Shown: in pieces, positions 50,019 to 60,953 of the stretch | Layout of the letters: each line of letters begins with the position of its first letter | Numbering within the stretch: the first letter of the stretch is position 1 | Source: Liolophura sinensis | Taxonomy: Eukaryota > Mollusca > Polyplacophora > Chitonida > Chitonidae | DNA length: 64,000 nucleotides | Direction: 5' to 3' | NCBI RefSeq assembly: GCF_032854445.1 | Contig: NC_088297.1 | Span: 8,917,375-8,981,374 of the forward strand | Translations under genes and position numbers: made by a program | Notes under the pieces: generated by a model | What the model was told of the DNA's origin: nothing | Seen by the model: the letters and a program-made list of their open reading frames with translations, nothing else | Database searches by the model: none

Positions 50019-50364
50019 CTTACGAAAAAAAAAATTGGCCTGGTACGATGGAAGTGCATGTTTTATCTCAAAATTGGTAAATTTTTATTTCATGTAGTCA
50101 GCAGGATGTTTCCAAAACTGGTCAGTGGTTTTTGTTTCAAGACGGGTATTTATTTCAAAATTAGTTTCTGCAGAAACGTAGTAAAATTGCACTCCGTGTG
50201 CCTGTCTGTCACATCTGACCTTGTGAACGCGATATCTTGTTCTCAAGGTCAGATGTCAAGGTCTTATAAAGTGGCTTGAGGTCAAGGGGTGGTTGCGATT
50301 GATTTTCCTCACTTTACGTAATCTAGTAAGGCTGAAATTGGCTCACGCCTTCCTCTTTAAGACA

Positions 50365-51855
50365 CAGGGTCGCACAGTCCCTGAAACTCCATGAAAAATA
50401 CAATTTCATTTTCAAGTACTTGAAAGTCTTTAAAAAAGACAAATACCCCTGGAAACTCCTTGAGAATCATAGTTTGTCCCGAACTTAAATATGGTCTGCT
50501 GACCGCCAAGTCTGTATATCGGGAGCTCGCTGATTATTCTCCCATAATCAGGGCTTCCGCTGGCACTCGTCATTGTCGCAAATTTAGAACAATTTTTTGA
50601 AATGGCGATAAAATTTGAAAAAATGCGAATGTTTTTGGCGACAAATTTATTTACTTAAGAAAAAATATAAACGTTATACAAAATCTACCATGAGAGTTTT
50701 CTGGGGTTTTAAGCAGATTTTCGCAATTTTTCTTATTAAAATAATCCACTTATTTTCATTTCAAACGGCCTCATCTCGGCGAAACAACAACACGATTGTA
50801 TGTTGTATGGCGATTACTTGACAACACGAGTGTATGTTGTATGGCGATTATTTGACAGAAATCTACAAAGGGGGCTCAGCATTGTTGCAAGTTGACTTAC
50901 ATTAAATAACGCTTGAAATCATTTTTGTTAAATAACAAATGAGAATCACGGCATTTTGGGGGGTGCCTTTCATCGCCAATTGTGAAAAAAAAAATTATCA
51001 AGGGAAATAAATCATGGTAGAGTTACACCTATAAATGAACTTACCTCCCATGGAAATTTTAAACTTTTCCACTTAATAAACTAGTTTTTTTGGATTCGAA
51101 GTAAATTAAATGTTTCAGCATTTGTGCCGTTACTTAAATGTGTACGTCATCTGGTTTTCTCCTGTCGGACTGTGTTACTCCAATGTACTGATCATAATCT
51201 TGCATTTAAATAAACTGAATTTACAAATTAATGTCGTAATAAATTTTTCTGATAGAGGAAATTACATATTACTAGGATCCTACAGATAGGCTGAAAAAAA
51301 GGATTGATTTTTTTTTCTCACAAAACGGAAACATGCTGTCAAGCATTGGCCCATTATTTTGAGGGCAATTGTTCTAATTGTAACGTTTGATAAACTCCAG
51401 ATATAGCTGGAAGAGACCAAACTGATTCTAGCGGCTACACCAAGGCAGATAAAAACGAATTACAGAAGGAGACCTACAAGAGTCATGGCCGCCAAGGAAG
51501 TATGGCTAAAGAAAAATAGTATTTACTACAAAATCTGATGAGTAGCTAAAGTGACTGGCTAAAAAAAATACTGACCCAGAGGAAGCCCTGCATAATGATA
51601 TATGGCGTTCATTATTTTGACTGAACCAAGGCCGGGTCAAAGAATGTGTCGCATTACAGAGGTGAACGGCAGATATTTCTTGCAAAAGCAAGCGTACTGT
51701 TCAATATACATGCAAGCAAATTAAAGCATCTATAATTCAGACTTAAAATATAGTCTGTAATTTGCACCATGGTATGTTTAAACTAGCCTTAAAAATAACA
51801 AAAAACTCCTTGAAAACTCCTTGAATTTCATTTTCATATACCTCTGTGAACCCTG
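50365..51855. mobile_element. Non-autonomous DNA transposon, copy 1
   Basis: The ends are inverted: cagggtcgcacag on the left and ctctgtgaaccctg on the right, with ctccttgaaa-type repeats just inside both ends. AGACA directly flanks both sides (50360-50364 and 51856-51860), a possible 5-bp target duplication. There is no transposase-like frame. A second copy lies at 60954-62540. The superfamily is not certain; CAGGG ends are common in hAT-like elements, but a 5-bp duplication would be unusual for them. Confidence 0.8.
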
Positions 51856-51977
51856 AGACATAACCACATACTCTGTGTGGCAATTTATCTCACAGTAACA
51901 TATTTTCCCGGCGGAAGTGTCATATACTGACTGGCTAATTATAATGTTTTGTCAAGGTTTATTTTTGTATTTCCCAG

Positions 51978-52435
51978 AATTTCTCGTGGACACTTTGGAT
52001 TGTGTGGTAGAAGATGAGCAGCCTTTAGTGTCGGAGCCGTCTCACTGGGAATGTCTGTCGCCGCAATCTCCAACACGCCCTCAACAAAGAACATCCACGA
52101 ATATGCGCAGTGCCGTCAACATTTTCAGGAAATGGCTACACGTCAACAATTATCCTACCACCTACCCGGAGAAGATGTCTCCGTCCGAGCTGGACCTTCG
52201 GCTCTCTGAATTCTTTTCCACCATTAAACAGAACGACGGCAGAGATTATAGCGTCCAGTCGTTGCGGTCCTTGAGGAAGCGAATCTCGCGCCATTTAATA
52301 CTTCAAGGCTATAACCATTCCATATGTACTTCGCTCACATTCTGTCTGAGCCAGGTGTCCTTTCAGAAACGCATTGAAGAGCTGAAGAATGCGGATAGCG
52401 GCTCGAATGATAATGAAACGTTCACAGATGTGTAG
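51978..52435 (+). CDS. Unit 2 terminal exon 2 (Crypton-derived DUF3504-like domain)
   Basis: A terminal exon encoding 152 residues, ending in TAG. The acceptor tttttgtatttcccag (ending 51977) gives phase 1 with a Glu codon, then FLVDTLDCVVEDE. The leader is acidic, then Pro/Gln-rich. The domain (about 42-140) reads NMRSAVNIFRKWL, KMSPSELDLRLSEFF, RDYSVQSLRSLRKRISRHL and GYNHSIC. The usual IExIPP is reduced to KMSP. It lies about 120 bp after the end of a ~1.5 kb DNA transposon copy (50365-51855), so the transposon sits just upstream of its acceptor region. AATAAA occurs at 53214. Confidence 0.82.
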
Positions 52436-52631
52436 TAATGTATCCGTACAGCCTTAGTACCCGCATGCACGAGTGTTATGGATTATAGAATAGAACTTCT
52501 AGTCCAAAACACACATGTGAAAACGACCTATTTTTATGATGGGTGATGTCATTAACTCCTCAAAACGCTCGTATACCAGAACAGTATGTTGGCTTTGAAG
52601 AAAAAATGCAAGCACGCACGCGTCGCAAGCG

Positions 52632-52848
52632 CGGCGAAATAACCCATGAGCATCCCACCAATGCGGTCCGTGTGAGTTCAAGCCCAACTCATGCTGGCTT
52701 CCTTTCCGGTCGTACGTGGGAAGGTATTACAGCATCCCACCCCCACCCCCCGGACATTGCCCGCTTTCTTCCCACCATAATGCTGGCCCCGTCGTATAAG
52801 TGAAATATTACGGCGTACGGCGTAAAACACAAATGAAATAAATAAATA
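52632..52848 (+). mobile_element. SINE-A, 5'-truncated
   Basis: It runs from cccatgagcatcccaccaat through the family body to an AAAT tail. No clear target duplication was seen. Confidence 0.8.
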
Positions 52849-53442
52849 AAATACAATCACAAATACGTTTGTCTCTCTAAAAATTGCCATACATCCACAA
52901 AAGATTTTTTTTTCACACCAGTGCTCTTTTTGAAGTCGGATGCCCACTTGATCGATCCTGTAAAGTTCAGACTTGGATCTAACATGTTTTGGGTGATTTT
53001 CGCGTCCTTGAAAGCGGACAGTCGCGCAATTGCAGCTGGTGTCCTCTAGGAACTTCTTTCTTGAACAACATTGCGTTTAAGTTTCTGAGGCCACGAGATT
53101 GTCGTTTGATTTGGTTGTTTTTTTGCATAATATTTTTTCTCGCCCCGCAGGTATAGATTGCACTTTATGTACTTTGCTAACTTCATTGGGCGGTTCATCC
53201 CCACATTCAACTAAATAAAGTGGGTGTGTTTTCCTGGAAGAACATAGTTTATGAAAATGCATCTAAGAGCTCTTTTTGCAGGTGCACGAACGCTACTGCT
53301 ACTGAGTGTCATCTAATAAAAAGAAAAACTCATCAGTTTGAAGAATATCTGTTTCTACTGATATATTGCTACGCAAACATAAAAATCCCTGGTACCAATC
53401 ATGAATGTTCCAGAGTTCATGTCTGAGCCATACTTTAATACT

Positions 53443-53765
53443 TCAAGAAGCTATACCGGAGATTTTTGGCAAAAAAACAACAACATTTTTTATTATTTTA
53501 GAATAATGTAAAATAAAGCCTCGTCTCTGCACGTGCATGATACCGTTCAAAGTCTTTAATAAAGTTCATAAAATTCGTAAAGCGGGTCGCATTAAATCTT
53601 TTTTCAAACTTTTAGATTCAATTTAATGCTATAAATAGTTCATGTACGAATCTGATATTTACTTGGACGCCGATAACTTAAACCATTCGTGGTAAATACA
53701 GAAAATTTTATTAACGAGTATGGATTTTTGACCGAAAATCTGCGGTATTGCCTCTTATAACAAAT
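53443..53765. mobile_element. Inverted-repeat element (MITE family 3)
   Basis: The left end agctataccggagatttttg is mirrored by gaaaatctgcggtattgcct on the right. It is a relative of 46605-46968. Confidence 0.65.
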
Positions 53766-54534
53766 TAACCGTCTTGCCAAATACTCTGACAGGGTGGCCA
53801 AGGATGTCGTAGCTGTTGTCTTTGGCAAAGGCGTTCCAGTTATGCAGCGCTACGTGTTGACACTGAGTCCTGCTCTTCAGATGGAGAAACCTTTAGGCCT
53901 ATCTGATATTGCCGAAATAATATGGAAAACATAAAATCAATGATCAATTCAGGGAAATCGTGAAGGCAAGCATAGATGTGTCATCATTCACTATTGCTTT
54001 TCTTTTCGGGAGTAACTGGATGACATCATTCGAAAAAAAAAATGAAACGAAACAATGAAGTAGTTAGCAGTGTTGGTATATATAATATATAATATGATTC
54101 CGTTTTGATGCTTGATCTTACATGAAAAACTCATGAAAATCAGTGGCCTTCCGTAAGTTTGTATGACATAAACCTACATGTACATAAAAAGTCTGCTCTG
54201 TAGGTGAATTTGTGTGTTACACATAGGAAAGTTCGTCAGTTAGGCCTACATATGCCAGGGAAGATTTAATGGGCGTGTGGATAGCGGTAAATGTTCCTTA
54301 TCGTCAATCCGACACATCTTGGGCTGTTTCCGTAACTCGTGCAGCTGTGCTGGATGGGAGTTACCCTACTTCGTAACTAACGTTCTGTATGTTATTCATA
54401 GCTTTGAGTATCCGGATTCCTCGCAAGAAATGAGTGCTTGGGGTTTAATGTCGGACTCAACAATTTTTCAGTCGTATGACGACGAAGGAATCCTTAGGGT
54501 GTATGTGATGTGCCTAAATTGTTGCAGAACGGAG

Positions 54535-55408
54535 GTAATAAATAACATGGAGCTAAATTGGAGAAATGCTGAATTTTTCCCGGCTTCTAAGGTTTAAAGT
54601 TCTACAGAACAATAAAATTATCATATTTGAAGGTTAGGCACATTCTGATACTTTTCCCAAAAAAATATTACCCAAAATCTATATTTTTCATTCTACATGC
54701 TTAAATCTTATTCAAGGCCTATCTGACCTGGATTGAATTCGATTTGTTTTCATCTCCAGTTCTTCGTCACGTGACTATAACGATTAGATTATGGGGTTTT
54801 ATTTATGGAAATTGCGGTGGAAAAGCGGAATGTATATGCATTTATATACCGAAAGTTGTGCATGTAAGCCGCCCCACCCGAGCCATTATACTGATACGGG
54901 TCAACCAGTTCCTCGCAAGGACTACGAAGTAATAAACAACATGGAGCTAAATTGGAGAAATGCTGAATTTTGTCGGTTTCTAAGGTTTAAAGTTCTACAG
55001 GACAATGATATTATCATGTTTGGAGGTGAGGCACGTTCTGATTACTTTTCAAAAAAAAAAATCTTACCTAAAAGCTATATTTTTCATTATACACGCTAAA
55101 ATCTTGTTCAAGGCCTATCTCGCCTAGATTAAATTCGGTTGGTTTTCACTTCCAGTGCTTAATCACATGACAAGAGTGTAGCGATGACTACCTCAGAGCA
55201 GCTATGACATCACTTCAAAATTGTGAAGTGTAGAGCTGTATATGTAGACCTATAGCAATTCTGGTAACATTGTCTAGCAGCCTTACCTTTAACACAGTTC
55301 ATTAAAATTAGAAACTCTAAAATGATTAGATTATGGGGGTTTTATTCACGGAAAATGCAGTGGAAAAGCGGAAAGTATATGCATTTATATACCGAAAAAT
55401 AATAAAAG
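54535..55408. repeat. Duplicated ~330-480 bp segment
   Basis: The block starting taataaataacatggagcta (54536) recurs from 54928 (taataaacaacatggagcta) and both run to the tatgcatttatataccgaaa word (about 54860 and 55408). The second copy has an extra ~150 bp. The first copy separates two pieces of an inverted SINE-B. Confidence 0.75.
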
Positions 55409-56407
55409 TATATTATGCAAACGTGTATTTTCCGTTAATGGTTGGAAATTTCAGAAATAACATCACTGGTGGTAACTCGTGACCGCCTTAAAGCGCCTAC
55501 CATGCCAACTCTTCTTCGTGAGTTTTTATGATAACTATACGTATGGCCTACATGTAGGCCTGTCAACGCTGAAGTCACGAGTGAAGAAGTTAGAACAGGT
55601 TAGAGCCATAAAATGAAAATTATTGGCCGCTCCCTTCACCGCAAGCTCTTCACATATGGAGGTACATTAAGTGCATAATACAAATGGCCACGAGGAAGGC
55701 TGTGTCGTCTGCGTTTAAAATCCACGTTTAACTGTAACTTTAAGATAAAACAACGGCCGACTGTCATTAATTTGGCAAGTATTCCAGTAATCTGACATTA
55801 TAAGCTGGCATTCTCGTGTACTTTCTTTTTTAAATGGGATCTATTTGATAAGTTAACATTGCCCATCAGATTTAGGATAATTGCTTTTCTCTTCTGATCA
55901 ATAACGAGTGTTATTTGAATGTTTTTCTTCGTCGGGATTTATAAACGATCATCTGCTTTTCTTTCATTGTTTGATTTACCATTTTGCCCCCTTGTTAAAT
56001 TCCCTTCGTTCCTGCAATGGTCATACACTTTTCTCTTGTAAGCTTGTGTCAGGACATATTCATACATTCATCCACAGGGGTTTTCTTGAGGCAATTTTGA
56101 TATATTTTTATATATATATATATATTAATATACATGTATGTGTGCAATAACATGATTGCAAATTTCAGCGAGGATTTATTTCCGTTTAGTTTGTTTTGTT
56201 GGTTGTCATTTAGACATTATCTTGATAGTGCATGCTTAGTCCAAGAACACTGACTGTTTATTGAAGAATATTTGGATACGTCATATTGATCATATTCATG
56301 TCTGCTCCATCCACAGTCAGGGACGAGCATACTTGGCTAAAATGGTGATGAACAGATGGCAGCCTGAATAAGCACTCCACTTTATACCTCTAACTGGTCA
56401 AATCCAT

Positions 56408-56679
56408 GTTGGGGGCCTCCGTGGCTCAGTTGGTTAGCGCGCTAGCGCAGCGTAATGACCCAGGAGTCTCTCACCAATGCAGTCGCTGTGAGTTCAAGTC
56501 CAGCTCATGCTGGCTTCCTCTCGGGCTGTACGTGGGAAGGTCTTCCAGCAACCTGCGGATGGTTGTGGGTTTCCCCCATGCTGTGCCCGGTTTCCACCCA
56601 CCATAATGCTGGCCGCCGTCGTAAAAGTGAAATATTCTTGATTACGGCGTAAAACACCAATCAAAAAAAAAAAAAAAAT
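56408..56679 (+). mobile_element. Full-length SINE-A with perfect target duplication
   Basis: It has a complete tRNA-like head and body and an A-rich tail. A perfect tcaaatccat duplication lies at 56398-56407 and 56680-56689. It lies about 200 bp upstream of the unit 3 start codon. Confidence 0.9.
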
Positions 56680-56882
56680 TCAAATCCATCTCCCCTTCCT
56701 ATGGCCACACATAATGTTGTTCTGTCGCTTTGCCAAAAGACAGTTCTGTAATCTCAGCAATTGTGAACTCATTTTTTGTTTTTTACAAAATCATCTGACT
56801 TTCAAGTCTAAATGTTTAGTGGTTTTCTGTTGTTAGGGTCTGCATATTTGAAAGACTGATATTCACACCTGAAAAGCTAAAA

Positions 56883-57027
56883 ATGGGAGTGACCCTGGAG
56901 CGAGTACAGAACAAGTTTGCCTGTATTATTGGAGAACTGTGCAGTGAACCTGATATCCTATCACAATTTGCCGTGTGGGTGGACTTGAGGATAGCAGAGT
57001 ACAAGGCTAAAGGAGCCATATCATTAG
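56883..57027 (+). CDS. Unit 3 constant exon 1 (start codon exon)
   Basis: ATG plus 48 codons and one base, then donor gtttgt at 57028. The encoded peptide is identical to that of the exon at 39273 (MGVTLERVQ through AISL) although 15 of 48 codons differ, so selection on the protein is strong and the duplication is not recent. The length, 145 nt, is the same. A SINE ends about 200 bp upstream; in between, a stretch ending ctgttgttag (about 56837) could be an acceptor for a 5' untranslated exon. Phase matches the exon at 59317. Confidence 0.84.
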
Positions 57028-59316
57028 GTTTGTATCTTAGTGTGATGGAATAAAAAATCTGAAGACTTTACATGTAGTCTTTTACATCGAACCTTTAAAT
57101 AATGACATTTTCAATGAATATTTGTTTAGTTCTTTATGTACATGTACACAAACCTGTATACCTTTGAAGGCCATCACTGGCCCTGCTGTTTAGGACTACC
57201 ATCTCTTGACCAATAATAAAACAAAGGCCTCTTGCATTTCATGTTTGTATCATTTAAATGCATTGTAGCTATCGCAGCTCTGATCACATGCAGCATTATC
57301 TTCGGGCCAGGGGATTCCCCAGGTATAACTTGCCTATTCCATGTTTCCTATGGTTTTAGAATCATGAATGGCTTACTGTTATATTATATTTTAATTTGAT
57401 TGGATAGCACTCCAGTTGGTGTTTTCAATAATAACCAGGGCCCAGTTGTTTGAAAGTGTATTAGCTATATGTATAAAAACTGGTATTAAGTCGTATTTTA
57501 TATTAAAGGACAAGACAGCACTTGGCCAAAACATATTTCAGTTGAACGCAGGATACTCAAGCTTTCTAAAAAGTATCATACTTTAATATTTTAAGGAGAT
57601 TTCACCGAATAACATGTAGAACAAAATAACAATCCTGCTCAAATGGCTGCTGTAAGTCGAGGCAATCATCATGAGAATTTTATCCAATCAAATATATTGC
57701 CATCAGATCGCGAGACCTAAGCTGTGACGCAGTCTTTTCCCATTCACTTCATGAAGTGACAAATGATAACCTGGGACTACTGCATAAGATATCATTTTGA
57801 GATCATTTACAATGATTTATGTGTAATTGAAGGGAAATTTCATAAAGTGTTGTGGGGCAGGTCTGTATCATTTACAGCCCTCCACAGATGTACATGTACA
57901 GTCAGTTGATTTACTAGCCCTGTAATATTCAATGACAGTATCACAAATTATGTCAGACATTACATAACGTCTCGTCCCAAACCGAATGAATCTCCTCAAA
58001 TACATTTTTTGTTGTTCATGTTAGTGTTTAATCAGCAGTTTTCAAATAACAAATATCAGGGTCAATGCAAACTTTATCAGGGATGCTGAAGGTTTATGGG
58101 TAGGGATGCTGAAGGTTTATGGGTAGGGATGCTGAAGGTTTATGGGAGTGAGAAGACGGCATCTCACCGGACAACACTTTAAATTAATTAAACTGTATAA
58201 TTTTTTTCTTTGAATTTATTACACCTGAAGAATTTAAATTTTGCTCCCTGGTCCCTCTCCCATACAAACGATGTTTCTTCGTGTTTTCTTTGTAAAATGC
58301 AGTAAAAATTAATGAAACACAGCGTTCAAGCCGAGGTGCTTTCTCTGACATCGGCCTCATTTGTTTCAGAATTGATCATGTACAACAGTCCTATTGTAAT
58401 TTGTAAACATTTAATTGGGGCCACAATCACCAGCACAACCCCTCTAAGGGTTACGACCTGAACCAGGAATACCCTGGCCTTGCATCTGCAGGTATGCTGT
58501 TGATACAGGGTTGCTGGAGTTCCTTGTAAATGATATAGTAGGCCTAATGTATCAACAGTTCAAGCAGTGGAGGAAATATTCTTCCGGTATGCCCATTTTC
58601 CGAGAAAACTGTATGTATCATGTGAGCATTCATCGCCGAAGTCCACAACTTTTATCTGCCATAGACTACTGCATAGACTATTATACGGAAAATACTTTCC
58701 CTGTTAGAGAGCAAGAGGAAACGTGACATCACTTTGCCCTCAATAATGGAGATGTGCTGAAGCTGTGTCTAGACAAAATTTCACTAAACTTTTACTGGGT
58801 TGAAACATATCTAGAAGAGTATTTAATGTTGGTTTATAAAGATATTTTGAATGGTAGGCTTTCAGTGGACATTAACATTAGTCAAGCACTGTCTTTCATT
58901 TTATCAATTTAGGTTTTCTTCTTTGTTCTTCAGTATATTCTCTATGATGTATGCATGCGTCAGGCTGACAGTCTCTTAAGATTTTTAGCCAAACTCATCA
59001 GCCAGTGTAGTTCTCCAAAGTCAGTATTGTAACAGCAGCAGTTCTCTTTCATATTTAGTGTAATGTTACCCAATTTTTGTTTAGACTAAGTACAAAATTG
59101 AAGACCAAGTTAAATCTGGTATTAAGTCTTAAACCAGTTTTGAACACCTGATCTTTGGGGTGAGGTTTCCACCAAAACTAAGAAGAGCTGTTTTATACCG
59201 TTGCTTCTCATTCTTTAAAGTATGTGAAGTTGTATGTGTCACATTCTGACAGTTATTAATAATGGCCATGCACCTGTGTACATTTTCAAGCATATACATG
59301 TAATCTTATCTTACAG
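57028..59316. other. Unit 3 intron 1
   Basis: It contains a 23-bp triplicate at 58078-58148 (ggatgctgaaggtttatggg). Nothing else was recognised. A 71-codon frame at 58511-58726 has no similarity I know and no splice phase match. Confidence 0.55.
58078..58148. repeat. 23-bp tandem repeat, three copies
   Basis: Three identical ggatgctgaaggtttatggg units (with gta linker) in unit 3 intron 1. Confidence 0.92.
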
Positions 59317-59940
59317 ACTGCACTGGATTGACTCCAGACCCCAAATGGCTCAAGGGACTGAAGACAGTCTCCAGCCAAGCAGATTCACCGTTACAAAAAG
59401 GCCCGGCCAGGCTGTCCAGTGGAAACGCCCGTCATAAAAACCAAGTGTCCAGTTCAGCACAGAACTCTAGTTTTGAAACAACTGTGAACCCTGAGTGGTC
59501 TTCTGAGTCTCACGATACAGAAAGTGTTGTTGTTAAACAGGAGATGGACCATGACTCAGCAGCATTTCCCATCAGTTTACATTCTAATCATTCCAACAGT
59601 ACTATCACAGTGCCAAGAAAGCGACAAGGTGGGGATGATGGAGATATTTCACATTCTGATAACAGCATATTCTCCTCCTCTCACCCCTCAAAGTCCAAGC
59701 GCCTCTCCCCACACTCAGACAATAGCTTATCTGGGGGTGGACAAGACTCTGTGTCAAACCAAAGCTTTTTATCAGTCATAGGTGTGAATGATCAGCCTGA
59801 CCAGACACCCCAAGACACTTTGTTACCTGTGCGTGAAAATAGTGCTGACCTTGCAGAATCATCAGAAGATATAACAATTACATATAATGACAGTCAGGTA
59901 TTCTATCATCAGCCTGCAACTACAGATCCTGCTCAAACAG
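59317..59940 (+). CDS. Unit 3 constant exon 2 (nuclear-type disordered segment)
   Basis: An internal exon of 624 nt, with acceptor cttatcttacag (ending 59316), donor gtaaga at 59941, and phase 1 at both ends. It begins DCTG, then PDPKWLKGLKT. It then carries ARHKNQ, the SUMO consensus VKQE (Lys about residue 74), FPISLHSNHSN, PRKRQ, HSDNSIF, KSKRLSPHSDNS and SNQSFLSVIGV, and ends TTDPAQTG. It is clearly closer to unit 1 than to unit 2 over the second half, where long nucleotide stretches are nearly identical. No terminal exon for this unit is seen before the window ends, 4 kb downstream; in unit 1 the first one is 5.9 kb away, so it is expected to the right. Confidence 0.85.
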
Positions 59941-60953
59941 GTAAGAGGCATTCTGGTACAAATTTGTATTAAAAAGTGTTTGTGTTGTGAGGGTTTGTGG
60001 TGAAGAACGGGAGGTAATCAGGTAAAATGACCCGTCAGCTTGTCATAGTCCAAGATTGTGGCTCCCTGGTGAAATTACAAGGTGCATGTGAATGGTTGTA
60101 ACATACAGTGTATACCTGTACATATAAATATCTGAAGAATATATTTCACATTTGTGACTGCATCTGTGTATTAATAAATTTAGGATTTGGAAGTTTCATA
60201 GTTACACTAGCAGACTGACATGCCAACAGTTTCAGAATATTTGAGTATGCACATGTACATTATACAGTTTGTATGATGGCAGTTATACAATAGGAATTAT
60301 ATGCATGGTTTGTATATTATGTGGCCTATGTCTCCACGGATGTTAGATGTCATGACAGGGAAAAGGTGCCAGTGTACTTTATACAGTGTACTGATACTTC
60401 TCTTTCATTGAGGAAAGTAACATCGTATGAATTTAATTTGAAAAGCTTACTGCTTCTGTAGTAGATGTATAGAACTGTGTTAAGTTGACATAACCCATAT
60501 ACCTAGTATACTAGTTATTTTATTTCACCATCCCATTGCCACATGCTTCAAGCTCTGATCATTCATTCTCTGTAGTAATCAAACAAGAAGTGTTTTTGTG
60601 AGTACAGTGTGTAATTTCCAATTAACAAGGCACACTTGCACAGCTGTAGACAATGTTCAATACTGGCCTTGGGCAGGGAATTTTTGGAATCATTTGGTGT
60701 GCAAACCTGTGTGTCTTAGGATGCAAGGCTGTGAGTTGTGTCCCAGAGGTTAGTGGTTTAACCTCATTACCTCATTAACATCAGGAGAAGATTTTGCACA
60801 CCAATAAAAATGAAATCATTCAACAATCTGGTTCTAACACATGGAACTTTATGTTTGCTACAGGTATATTTAATAGGATTACATATGCTACAAGAACAAT
60901 GAATTATTCACCCTGGGAAAGTAGGGTCATGCTGTTAATACATTAAAATGTAA
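59941..60953. other. Start of unit 3 intron 2
   Basis: AT-rich intron sequence. No repeat or exon was recognised. Confidence 0.5.

Larger units (their letters stand above)
46048..51977. other. Spacer between unit 2 terminal exons
   Basis: It contains short degenerate repeats just after the stop (words such as gctggacagtggtcaagatg) and two MITE families. A (TA)n run, a SINE-A, a 46-bp repeat and a DNA transposon copy follow. No additional domain exon was recognised. Confidence 0.5.
52436..56882. other. Spacer between units 2 and 3
   Basis: It contains SINE-A copies (52632-52848, 56408-56679), a MITE (53443-53765), SINE-B pieces (54438-54500, 54867-54912) and a repeated segment (54535-54860 and 54928-55408). 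A short (TA) tract near 56105 is also present. No gene was recognised. Confidence 0.5.

Noticed and set aside
8337-52435. The domain exons as separate single-exon genes with local start codons
   Set aside because: The extended frames lack consistent ATG starts, while every exon has a phase 1 acceptor matching the exon 2 donors. Local promoters cannot be excluded without transcript data.
8337-52435. Active Crypton transposons
   Set aside because: No tyrosine recombinase catalytic region follows any domain copy, and the exons are spliced parts of a larger gene plan.
54277-54597. 106-codon frame with a TIFQSYDDE segment
   Set aside because: The segment is the reverse strand of SINE-B (also seen at 25482-25715) and the rest lies in another repeated block.
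58511-58726. 71-codon frame in unit 3 intron 1
   Set aside because: No homologous exon in unit 2 intron 1, no matching splice phase and no recognised motif.
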